Source: an uncultured Ruminococcus sp.
GTDB lineage: Bacteria; Bacillota; Clostridia; Oscillospirales; CAG-382
Assembly: GCA_902772845.1 (NCBI GenBank)
Contig: CACYCI010000025.1
Location: 1-38,198 of the forward strand
Direction: 5' to 3'
Length of the DNA stretch: 38,198 nt
In this document: piece by piece, positions 8,143-15,229 of the stretch
Layout of the letters: every line of letters starts with the position of its first letter
Numbering within the stretch: position 1 is the stretch's first letter
Translations under genes and position numbers: made by a program
The notes under the pieces: generated by a model
Told to the model about the DNA's origin: nothing
Seen by the model: only the letters and a program-made list of their open reading frames with translations
Databases searched by the model: none

Positions 8143-9546
8143 GTGAAAGTGCGCGCCCGTGTGAACGGCACGGAATATCAAAAAGAATATACCGGCCCCG
8201 TCACGGCGGCGCAGGCGCTTGCCGATATGGGCGCGCCGTTTTATTCGCCCTGCGGCGGAAAAGGCGTCTGCGGCAAATGCCGCGTGCATATCGCCGGAGA
8301 ATATCGCCCTGAAAGCCCCGATGGCAGCGCGCTCGCCTGCCGGACGGTCCTCACCGGGGACTCTTATATAATTTATAACACAACGGCGGACAAAATTCAA
8401 GTGCTATCGTCGAACGGAGCTGCCAAAATTGCGCCGCTCGGCGGCGAAGACAAGGTCGGCTGCGCCGTGGATATAGGGACCACCACCGTGGCGTGTTCCG
8501 CGTATTCTCTGCGCGATGGCAGTCCGCTTTATACTTGCGGCGCGCCGAACCCCCAGGCGGCTCACGGCGCCGACGTCATAAGCCGTATAGAATTCGCCGC
8601 TTCCGGCGGCGCCGGGATCCTGCAAGACGAAATATCCGCCTGCGTCGGGGCGCTCGCTTGCGGCGAAAGACGCGTGGTAACAGGCAACACCGCAATGCTG
8701 TGCCTGCTCTGCGGCGAGGACGTTTCCGGCTTGCGCGTCTGGCCTTTTTCCGCCCCATCGCTTTTCGGCCACGAAAAGGACGGCGTATATTACGCGCCGT
8801 GCGCTTCGCCGTTTTTCGGCGCGGACGCGGTCTGCGCGGTCGCGGAATGTATGGTCCCGGGCGAGCCGTGCATAGTGGCGGATATAGGCACCAACGCCGA
8901 ACTGTTCTGCTATGACGGCGCCGATACGCTGCTTTGCACGTCCGCTTCCGCGGGGCCATGCTTCGAAGGCGGCGGCATGGCGTGCGGTATGCCCGCGTGC
9001 GAAGGCGCGGTGAACGCCGTGGTATCAAACGGCGGCGGACCCGAATATTCTGTCATCGGCGGCGGAAAGCCGCGCGGACTGTGCGGGACCGGTATCGCGG
9101 ACCTTGCCGCGTATTTGCTGAAATGCGGTCACATGGATCCGAGCGGCAGGATGGCGGGAACGTATTATCTTACCGAAGACGTGTTTTTTACCGCGCGGGA
9201 CGCGCGTTCGCTCCAGCTTGCAAAATCCGCCGTCAGGGCGGGGATCGAAACGCTGCTGGATATGTGTTCCGTGCGCGGAAAGATAAAAAAATTTTATATA
9301 GCGGGCGGTTTCGGCAGCGCGCTTTCGCCGCAGACCGCCGCTGATCTGGGCATTATCCCGCGGGAATTCCGCGATCTGTGCGTCACCGCGGGCAACGCCG
9401 CGCTGGCGGGCGCCGCGCGCGCGGTCACCGACGTCGGGTTCAGGCGGTATCTGGAAGAGACGGCGCGCAGATGCCGCTGTGTAGAGCTTGCAAACAGCGA
9501 CGGTTTTGAACGTAAATTTATTAAATATATGCAGTTCGGAGGTTGA
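8143..9546 (+). CDS. RACE-type corrinoid-enzyme activator (2Fe-2S plus ASKHA domains)
   Basis: The protein resembles RamA/RACE factors that reduce inactive Co(II) corrinoid proteins using ATP. Residues 1-75 form a 2Fe-2S ferredoxin-like domain with C37, C43, C46 and C66. From about residue 105 an ASKHA-fold ATPase follows, with VDIGTTTV (about 109-116), VADIGTNAEL and a late IAGGFGSAL. At 467 residues it is shorter than the classical proteins (over 500), mostly in the region between the domains. The GTG at 8143 is preceded by an AGAGGCGG site, and it starts a plus-strand operon with the M20 peptidase. No methyltransferase or corrinoid protein is encoded in this window, so its partner must be elsewhere. 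Confidence 0.85.
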   Translation: MKVRARVNGTEYQKEYTGPVTAAQALADMGAPFYSPCGGKGVCGKCRVHIAGEYRPESPDGSALACRTVLTGDSYIIYNTTADKIQVLSSNGAAKIAPLGGEDKVGCAVDIGTTTVACSAYSLRDGSPLYTCGAPNPQAAHGADVISRIEFAASGGAGILQDEISACVGALACGERRVVTGNTAMLCLLCGEDVSGLRVWPFSAPSLFGHEKDGVYYAPCASPFFGADAVCAVAECMVPGEPCIVADIGTNAELFCYDGADTLLCTSASAGPCFEGGGMACGMPACEGAVNAVVSNGGGPEYSVIGGGKPRGLCGTGIADLAAYLLKCGHMDPSGRMAGTYYLTEDVFFTARDARSLQLAKSAVRAGIETLLDMCSVRGKIKKFYIAGGFGSALSPQTAADLGIIPREFRDLCVTAGNAALAGAARAVTDVGFRRYLEETARRCRCVELANSDGFERKFIKYMQFGG

Positions 9547-9552
9547 TACGAT

Positions 9553-10707
9553 TTGCAAAAGCTGTTTTCCGCAATAGATTCTCTTGCGGAGGAATACAAA
9601 GATTTCCTTGTCAAAATATGCTCCATAGAAAGCAAATCCGAAGATAAGGCGGGCGTGGACGCGGTCTGCGATGCCGTGTGTGAAAAAGCGCGTTCGCTCG
9701 GCTTTGAAGTGAAACGCCGCAAGATCGAAAACGCCGGCGATGTTGCGAGCGTGACTTACGCAAACGGGGGCAAGCTCGCGCCGGCGTGTATTTCGGCGCA
9801 CATGGATACCGTCTTTGAAAAAGGTGAATTCGGCTATTCGCCGGTAAGGGAGGAAAGCGGCAGACTTATCGGCCCCGGAGTCATAGACTGCAAGGGCGGC
9901 ATAGCGGTGGGGCTTCTGGCGCTGGAAGCGCTCAAACGCACGGGTTATTCCGACCGTCCGGTCAAGCTCATACTTCAAAGCGACGAAGAGGTCGAATCGG
10001 TGCATTCGGGCGGAAAGACGCTTGATTTCATGCTCGAAGAGGCGGCGGGCGCCTGCGCGTTCTTCAACTGCGAATGCCGTGAACGCGGAAAGCTGACCAC
10101 CGGCAGAAAAGGCATTATCCGCCTGTATCTCGAAATCAGGGGACGCGCCGCGCACGCCGGCGATTATTTCGAAGGCCGCTCCGCCATACGCGAAGCCGCG
10201 TATAAGATAATAGAGCTCGAAGAAAAGAGCGTAAAGGACGGCATTACCTATAACTGCGGAGTAATAGAAGGCGGCACGGCGCTCAACGTCGTGCCGGATA
10301 TCTGCCGCGTGTATATAGACGTGCGCATTTCAAACACGGCTGAATTCGACACCGCCATGAACGTGCTGGAAGAAGTCGCGGCGCACAGCCGCGTGGAAGG
10401 CACGTCCTGCCGCGTCGTCCGCATAAGCGACCGCAAGCCAATGGAGCGTACCCCGGCGAACGTCCGCCTGTTCGGGCACATAAATTCCGTGGCTCAGAAA
10501 TACGGTATGGGCAAAATGGAAGAATTTTATTCCAACGGCGGCTCCGACGCCGCTTATACCACGCTGGCGGGCATCCCCACGGTAGACGACATTGGCCCGG
10601 TGGGCGACAACTACCACACCAAAAACGAATGGTGCGATATAGCTTCCATAGCGGAATCGGCAAAGCTTATCGCCGCGTCCGTATGCGAACTCGGAAAGGA
10701 AATGTAA
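9553..10707 (+). CDS. M20-family zinc peptidase/deacylase
   Basis: This 384-residue cytoplasmic metallohydrolase belongs to the ArgE/DapE/carboxypeptidase G2 group. It has HMD (H83, D85), the bridging D112 in IDCKGG, and the EE pair at 145-146 that supplies the general base and a zinc ligand. GRAAHAG in the dimerisation domain and a late His (NYHTKNEW) complete the set. The start is a TTG at 9553, supported by GGAGG 10 bases upstream. It follows the RACE gene by six bases and precedes a C26 hydrolase. Substrates of such pairs are often small peptides or gamma-glutamyl compounds, but none can be named here. Confidence 0.88.
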   Translation: MQKLFSAIDSLAEEYKDFLVKICSIESKSEDKAGVDAVCDAVCEKARSLGFEVKRRKIENAGDVASVTYANGGKLAPACISAHMDTVFEKGEFGYSPVREESGRLIGPGVIDCKGGIAVGLLALEALKRTGYSDRPVKLILQSDEEVESVHSGGKTLDFMLEEAAGACAFFNCECRERGKLTTGRKGIIRLYLEIRGRAAHAGDYFEGRSAIREAAYKIIELEEKSVKDGITYNCGVIEGGTALNVVPDICRVYIDVRISNTAEFDTAMNVLEEVAAHSRVEGTSCRVVRISDRKPMERTPANVRLFGHINSVAQKYGMGKMEEFYSNGGSDAAYTTLAGIPTVDDIGPVGDNYHTKNEWCDIASIAESAKLIAASVCELGKEM

Positions 10708-10712
10708 AATAA

Positions 10713-11399
10713 ATGAAACCTCTTATAGGACTCACCTGTTCTTTGGATAACGGTTCCCGCTGCGCGGTGAATCTCACATATTTCAACGCGCTGCGCGCTT
10801 CCGGGGCGCTCCCCGTGGCGCTGCCCTATGTAGTTACCGCCGAAGAAGCGGCGGAATACCTTGAAAAACTCGACGGCGTGCTCTTCACCGGCGGCGCGGA
10901 CATAGATCCCGCCGAATACGGCGAAGAAAGGCACGAAAAATGCGGCGAGATATGCGCCGCGCGCGACCTTGCCGAAAAGAGCTATTTTTCCGCGCTGCGC
11001 AAAATAAAGCTCCCCACGCTGGGCATCTGCCGCGGATTGCAGTCGCTCAACGTGTTCGCCGGCGGCTCGCTCTGGCAGGATATCCCTTCGCAGTACGGCG
11101 ATACTACAGCGCACAGCAACGCCGAACACGAAATAGAAATCGCGCCGGGCACGCTTTTCGCCCGCGTTATGGGCAGCGAACGCATAAAGGTGAATAGCTA
11201 CCATCATCAGGGCATAAAACGGCTGGCGCCCGGGTACGTCGCCTGCGCGCACGCTCCGGACGGGATCACGGAGGCGATCTGCGCACAGGGAAGAGACGAT
11301 TTTCTGGCGGTGCAGTATCATCCGGAAATGATCTGCACGCACGATGAAAACGCAAAGCGCATATTCGACTGGTTCGTCGGCGTCTGCGCCGGCAGATAA
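10713..11399 (+). CDS. C26-family glutamine amidotransferase-like hydrolase (PuuD-like)
   Basis: This 228-residue class I glutamine amidotransferase-type enzyme has its nucleophile C106 in GICRG and the His-Glu pair H203/E205 in QYHPE. TGGADIDP (59-66) is characteristic of the gamma-glutamyl-GABA hydrolase (PuuD) group, which cleaves gamma-glutamyl amides. It begins five bases after the M20 peptidase, so the two probably act on the same nitrogen-containing catabolites. No other Puu genes are present, so putrescine use is not implied. Confidence 0.87.
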   Translation: MKPLIGLTCSLDNGSRCAVNLTYFNALRASGALPVALPYVVTAEEAAEYLEKLDGVLFTGGADIDPAEYGEERHEKCGEICAARDLAEKSYFSALRKIKLPTLGICRGLQSLNVFAGGSLWQDIPSQYGDTTAHSNAEHEIEIAPGTLFARVMGSERIKVNSYHHQGIKRLAPGYVACAHAPDGITEAICAQGRDDFLAVQYHPEMICTHDENAKRIFDWFVGVCAGR

Positions 11400-11421
11400 T
11401 AAATCAGAAAGGGACGTATGT

Positions 11422-12267
11422 ATGAAATACTTTTTCGGCATAAACGTTACTGAAAACAAAGAAAACGAGATCCTCGACGGCGACAGGTTCATTTCGGAAC
11501 GCGCCGACGCGGAGCTCGAAGAAAAGATCGAACAGGCGTCTTCGCTCGCCGAACGCGCTGATTCGCTTTGTACGGTCTCGCCCTCGGCGCGCCGCATAGG
11601 TCAGACCTGCGCCGTGTTCGCGGTCGTTTGGGCTGTCCTGCTCGTGTTCGGGCTCGTGCGCGACGCGTCGTCCGTAAAGACTCTGCCCATGATAGTGACC
11701 GCCGTCATGGTCGTTATAAGCGCGGCGGTGGCGGTGATAATGCTTTCCCGAGCAAAAAAGCAATTGCAGTCCACGCCCGAACGCGACGAAGCGTGCGAGC
11801 GCGCCAACGCGGCGTTTGCCGAAGTGACTTCGCTTTCGGCGCAAAAGTTCGGCGTTCCCGCCGATTGCACCGATACTGACGTGCTCAACTGCGTATATAC
11901 CGTGAACAACGGAGTTGCCGAACCTTATACCATGTTCCGCACGGCGCTGTTCATGAACTATCCGCGCAAGGTGTTCGTAAAGGACGGGTATCTTTGCGTC
12001 AGCGATATCCGTTCGCTCTACCGCGTGCCTGTCGCCGCCTTGGGCGAATTCAAAACAGTCAGCCGCAAATGCGGTCTGGGGTTCTGGAACAAGAGCAAGC
12101 CGTATACTTCGGCGGAATACGCGCCTTACGGTATAAAGCGCGGCGGAAACGGAATACTTACGCTCGGCTCGTATATACAGGTCGACGCCGTGCTCGACGG
12201 TGAGACCTACGCGCTGCTTTTCCCGCCCTACGAAGAAGAAAAGCTCAAGACCATGCTCGGAAGATAA
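11422..12267 (+). CDS. Membrane protein of unknown function
   Basis: I do not recognise this 281-residue protein. Residues 20-56 are charged and probably helical or coiled. Two transmembrane helices follow at about 62-79 and 88-109, then a second charged helix and a compact soluble domain of about 150 residues rich in Tyr, Phe and Lys. The ATG at 11422 was chosen because AAAGGGACG precedes it; longer frames to the left run inside the C26 gene. It lies between the C26 hydrolase and the secreted RNase gene, only three bases from the latter, suggesting one transcript. The soluble tail resembles small PH-like membrane domains only in general character. Confidence 0.75.
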   Translation: MKYFFGINVTENKENEILDGDRFISERADAELEEKIEQASSLAERADSLCTVSPSARRIGQTCAVFAVVWAVLLVFGLVRDASSVKTLPMIVTAVMVVISAAVAVIMLSRAKKQLQSTPERDEACERANAAFAEVTSLSAQKFGVPADCTDTDVLNCVYTVNNGVAEPYTMFRTALFMNYPRKVFVKDGYLCVSDIRSLYRVPVAALGEFKTVSRKCGLGFWNKSKPYTSAEYAPYGIKRGGNGILTLGSYIQVDAVLDGETYALLFPPYEEEKLKTMLGR

Positions 12268-12270
12268 GCT

Positions 12271-13014
12271 ATGAAAGCCAAACGCTTTTTTAGACGCGTC
12301 TCCTGCCTGCTGGTGCTGCTCGTGCTGTTTGCAGCGGCCGTACGGCTCCCCGTGCGCGCAGAGCTTGCGCAATGGTACGACCTCGACGGCGACGGAAAAG
12401 TAGATTCCGCCGACGCGGTGTATCTGCTGCGGCACGCGCTGTTTCCAAGCGAATACCCGGTCGGCGCGGGGCTCGATCTCGACGCCGACGGAACGGTGGA
12501 TTCCGCCGACGCCGTCTACCTGCTGCGGCACGTTTTGTTCCCGGCTGAATACGCGCTTTGCGACCACGTCGAGTCCGGAAAAGTGACCGACCGCGAGCCC
12601 GACAGCGAAAGCGACGGCACGTGGCACACCGAATGCGCGCTTTGCGGCGCACGGCTCGGATCCGGCGTTATAGAGCGCATAGCCAAAGACGGAACGTACG
12701 TTGCAAAAGACGACGTGGCGCTGTATCTTCACGTTTACGGCGCGCTCCCGTCAAATTTCATCACCAAATCGCAGGCGAACGCGCTGGGGTGGAAGAGCGG
12801 CGATCTCTGGAAATACGCGCCGGGGAAATCGCTCGGCGGCGACGTGTTCTATAACCGCGAAGGACTGCTCCCCGCAAAAGAGGGCAGGATCTGGTATGAA
12901 TGCGACGTCGGGTATAACGGCGGCAAACGCAACTCGCTCAGGATCGTCTGGTCAGACGACGGACTTATTTATTACTCGTCCGACCATTACGCTTCGTTTA
13001 CGCGGCTATATTGA
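12271..13014 (+). CDS. Secreted barnase-family RNase with two dockerin-like repeats
   Basis: The 247-residue protein has an N-terminal signal peptide (basic RR, hydrophobic core, VRA near residue 30). Two calcium-loop repeats follow (37-56 and 69-88), each DLDxDGxVDSADAVYLLRH, as in type I dockerins. Residues 97-130 hold CDH...CALCG, a short Cys module common in secreted clostridial proteins. Residues 138-247 match barnase over its full 110 residues: ITKSQA, APGKSLGGD and the terminal DHY. All five catalytic positions are kept, with barnase K27, E73, R83, R87 and H102 corresponding to K166, E210, R220, R224 and H239. It should therefore cleave RNA outside the cell. No barstar-like immunity gene is seen nearby. 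A terminator follows at once. Confidence 0.92.
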   Translation: MKAKRFFRRVSCLLVLLVLFAAAVRLPVRAELAQWYDLDGDGKVDSADAVYLLRHALFPSEYPVGAGLDLDADGTVDSADAVYLLRHVLFPAEYALCDHVESGKVTDREPDSESDGTWHTECALCGARLGSGVIERIAKDGTYVAKDDVALYLHVYGALPSNFITKSQANALGWKSGDLWKYAPGKSLGGDVFYNREGLLPAKEGRIWYECDVGYNGGKRNSLRIVWSDDGLIYYSSDHYASFTRLY

Positions 13015-13034
13015 ACTGATCTTTCCGATAACGC

Positions 13035-13078
13035 AAAAACAGATCGGTCTTTACGACAGATCTGTTTTTTCTTTTTTT
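13035..13078 (+). terminator. Terminator after the RNase gene, likely bidirectional
   Basis: An 11-bp stem (AAAAACAGATC at 13035-13045 with 13059-13069) is followed by TTTTTTCTTTTTTT on the plus strand. Its A-rich left arm gives a T-run on the minus strand, so it may also end the NUDIX operon. Confidence 0.85.
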
Positions 13079-13085
13079 GCGGTAT

Positions 13086-13568
13086 TTATTCCATTGCTTT
13101 TCCGTTCAGCTCTGCGCGGGCGAGCGTTTCGCCGCGGTAGACCAGCTTTAACGAAAAGAACGGCGCGCCGGTCTGCAAAAGCTTCAAAAAAATACGGTCG
13201 CCCTCCCAGGCGGGCAGCGTGTTCACAAGCGGCACGGGGACCCATTCCAGCACGCCTTCGTCGCATTCGCGCAAGGCGCCTTCGAACCGCGATACCGTGA
13301 AAAGGTGCATATATTCGGTGCCGAATTCGTCGGAAACAAAAGTCACTATCCCGCGGTAGCTCCATTCGCAGGGCACAAGCCCCGTCTCTTCGTACACTTC
13401 GCGCTTCATGCAGTCTTCGGGCGATTCGCCTGCTTCAAAGTGGCCGCCCACGCCTATCCATTTGCCGCTGTTTTCGTCGTTTTGCTTTTTTACACGGTGC
13501 AGCATAAGGTAAGCGCCGTCTTTTTCTATGTAGCAAAGCGTGGTCATGTTCGCTTTGCTCATACGCAT
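13086..13568 (-). CDS. NUDIX hydrolase, MutT-like
   Basis: This 160-residue protein carries a full NUDIX box at about 41-63 (GGHFEAGE...REVYEETG), whose Glu residues bind the metals that hydrolyse nucleoside diphosphate derivatives. Its length and start (TLCYIEKDGAYLML) fit the 8-oxo-dGTP diphosphatase type, a nucleotide-pool cleaning enzyme, but NUDIX substrates cannot be deduced from the box. The start at 13568 overlaps the HAD stop by ten bases; a second ATG at 13562 is equally possible. It is the last gene of the minus-strand operon that starts with the Gfo/Idh gene. Confidence 0.85.
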   Translation of the reverse strand: MRMSKANMTTLCYIEKDGAYLMLHRVKKQNDENSGKWIGVGGHFEAGESPEDCMKREVYEETGLVPCEWSYRGIVTFVSDEFGTEYMHLFTVSRFEGALRECDEGVLEWVPVPLVNTLPAWEGDRIFLKLLQTGAPFFSLKLVYRGETLARAELNGKAME

Positions 13569-14242
13569 TTGCCCCCGAGCGCTCCGTATATTTCGCGCAA
13601 TGAATTTATGCGGATATCGCAGTCAAAATCCTTGTACGGCTTGCCGTTGGTCACATGGCAGGTCAGCACGCCCGCGTTCGCGCCGGAAAGGATATCCATT
13701 TCGCGGTCGCCCACCATCACGGTGCGGCTCTTATCCATGCCGTTGCGCTCTGCAAGCAGCTCTATCGCCTGCGGCGACGGCTTTGCGGCGACGCCGTCCG
13801 CCAGCGTGACTATGTCGGTAAAGTATTCAAGCGCTTCCCAATAGCCCATAAGCTCGTAGACGTCCGCCGTGCGGTGCGTGAACATAAAATTCCGCCGCCC
13901 GCTTTGGCAGATCAGCCGCAAAAGCTCACGCGCGTAGGGAAAAGGCCCGCCTTGCGACACGGGGTCCCACCTGTGAATACGTTTGTATTCGGCGTAAAGC
14001 AGAGCGGAATCCAGCTGCTGTTCTTCTATGTACCATTTGAACGCGGCGGGGATGCTGTTCATCATCAGCTCGTAGACTTTGGCTTCGTCGGCCGTTCCGC
14101 CCACGGCGCGCACTGCGGCGCAGAAGCACGGTACGGTGTAACTGTATGTGTCGAAAAGCGTGCCGTCGAAATCCCAAATGAAATCGCGCACATTTTTCAG
14201 CCCGCGCGCACTTTCAAAACCTTGCGGTACCATGGCGATCAA
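13559..14242 (-). CDS. HAD-superfamily phosphatase, phosphoglycolate phosphatase-like
   Basis: The catalytic motif DFDGTLFDT (nucleophile D24, acid D26 when numbered from 14242) and a late VGDREMD (motif IV) mark a Cof/PGP-type haloacid dehalogenase phosphatase of about 210-227 residues, with an alpha-helical cap between. The start is uncertain. A TTG at 14242 overlaps the Gfo/Idh stop, an ATG lies at 14233, and a GTG lies just before the motif; none has a strong ribosome site. The overlap with both neighbours favours translational coupling. The substrate is probably a small sugar or glycol phosphate. Confidence 0.82.
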   Translation of the reverse strand: MIAMVPQGFESARGLKNVRDFIWDFDGTLFDTYSYTVPCFCAAVRAVGGTADEAKVYELMMNSIPAAFKWYIEEQQLDSALLYAEYKRIHRWDPVSQGGPFPYARELLRLICQSGRRNFMFTHRTADVYELMGYWEALEYFTDIVTLADGVAAKPSPQAIELLAERNGMDKSRTVMVGDREMDILSGANAGVLTCHVTNGKPYKDFDCDIRINSLREIYGALGGKCV

Positions 14243-15162
14243 TGACCGTTTGCGGCTTTGTAGCCCAGATAGAATTTGAGCCCGTCAAAGCAGGGATCGT
14301 CTTCGGTGAGCTCGCACAAAAGCTGCGCTCCGCCGAATTTGCGCGATTTTATCCCGGCGAGCATGATGCGTACCGCGTAAAGCATGCTTTCAACGCTCGC
14401 CATGCTGTTTTGTTTGTGCTCAAAATAGTTGCAGACCTGTTTGAGCATGGCTTCGTACACCTTGCCGGAATCTATCTTATACACAAAGGTGGTCTTTTTT
14501 GTCATGACTATCGCCGTAGATGGCTGCCAGCCCTTTTTGCAGATGTGGTAATGAGCCGAAACGCCGTTTGCGAATATTACGCGGTAGGAATCGACCTCCA
14601 CTCCGCCGGCGTCGTTGGTGCCTATGTATTCCGTGGAAACGGGGAAGGTGTTGTTTACAAAACCCAATATTTCTTCCACGGCGTGGATCGCGTAGTTGAA
14701 TTCGTCAACGCCCACCGTCGCGGTCACCGAAATAATGTCGTCGGCACTGCTCTGCGCAAAGAAATCGTCGTGCTCGTAGGTGTAGCGCATGGCGGAAGTG
14801 CCCAAGATGACCTTGCCTTCGGCAGCCCACTGCTCTATTATCCGCGCGTCGTGCAGATTGCCTACGAGCGGCTTGTCTATGAACACGGGGACGTTCTTTT
14901 CTATAAACGGACGGCAGAGTTCTATGTGGCGGTCCCAGTCGCACGACTGTATGAACGCCACGTCTATATCGTCCGCCATTTCGGACAGATCGTAATAGCG
15001 CTTTTCCAGACCGTATTTCTTAATGAAAGCGTCGACCTCTTCGTCTGTGCGGAAGCCGTCGTTGTATATGGCGGTGTACCTTGCGCGGTCTTCTTTCAGC
15101 AGTATTTCCGCGAACGAAGGCGCGTGCGAAGTGTCTATGTTGACCGTTCCTATGCGTATCAT
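14239..15162 (-). CDS. Gfo/Idh/MocA-family oxidoreductase
   Basis: This 307-residue NAD(P)-dependent dehydrogenase has an N-terminal Rossmann fold starting IRIGTVNIDTSH and the family motif as DKP (VFIDKPLVGN) in place of EKP, followed by the C-terminal alpha/beta domain. Such enzymes oxidise or reduce sugars, inositols or related polyols in the cytoplasm. The ATG at 15162 is chosen over a frame 15 codons longer because AAAGGAGT sits just upstream of it. It is the first gene of a three-gene operon with a HAD phosphatase and a NUDIX hydrolase, with a near-consensus promoter upstream. The exact substrate is unknown. Confidence 0.87.
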   Translation of the reverse strand: MIRIGTVNIDTSHAPSFAEILLKEDRARYTAIYNDGFRTDEEVDAFIKKYGLEKRYYDLSEMADDIDVAFIQSCDWDRHIELCRPFIEKNVPVFIDKPLVGNLHDARIIEQWAAEGKVILGTSAMRYTYEHDDFFAQSSADDIISVTATVGVDEFNYAIHAVEEILGFVNNTFPVSTEYIGTNDAGGVEVDSYRVIFANGVSAHYHICKKGWQPSTAIVMTKKTTFVYKIDSGKVYEAMLKQVCNYFEHKQNSMASVESMLYAVRIMLAGIKSRKFGGAQLLCELTEDDPCFDGLKFYLGYKAANGH

Positions 15163-15197
15163 GATAATAACTCCTTTGCTCACCTTATTTCGGCAGT

Positions 15198-15226
15198 ATT
15201 TTACCACCGCGCGGGCAAAAAGTCAA
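15198..15226 (-). promoter_or_regulatory. Sigma-A promoter of the Gfo/Idh-HAD-NUDIX operon
   Basis: TTGACT (15226-15221) and TAAAAT (15203-15198) are 17 bases apart on the minus strand, 35 bases before the ATG. It starts directly behind the spoIIE stop at 15230. No terminator separates them, so read-through from spoIIE is possible. Confidence 0.7.
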
Positions 15227-15229
15227 TAG

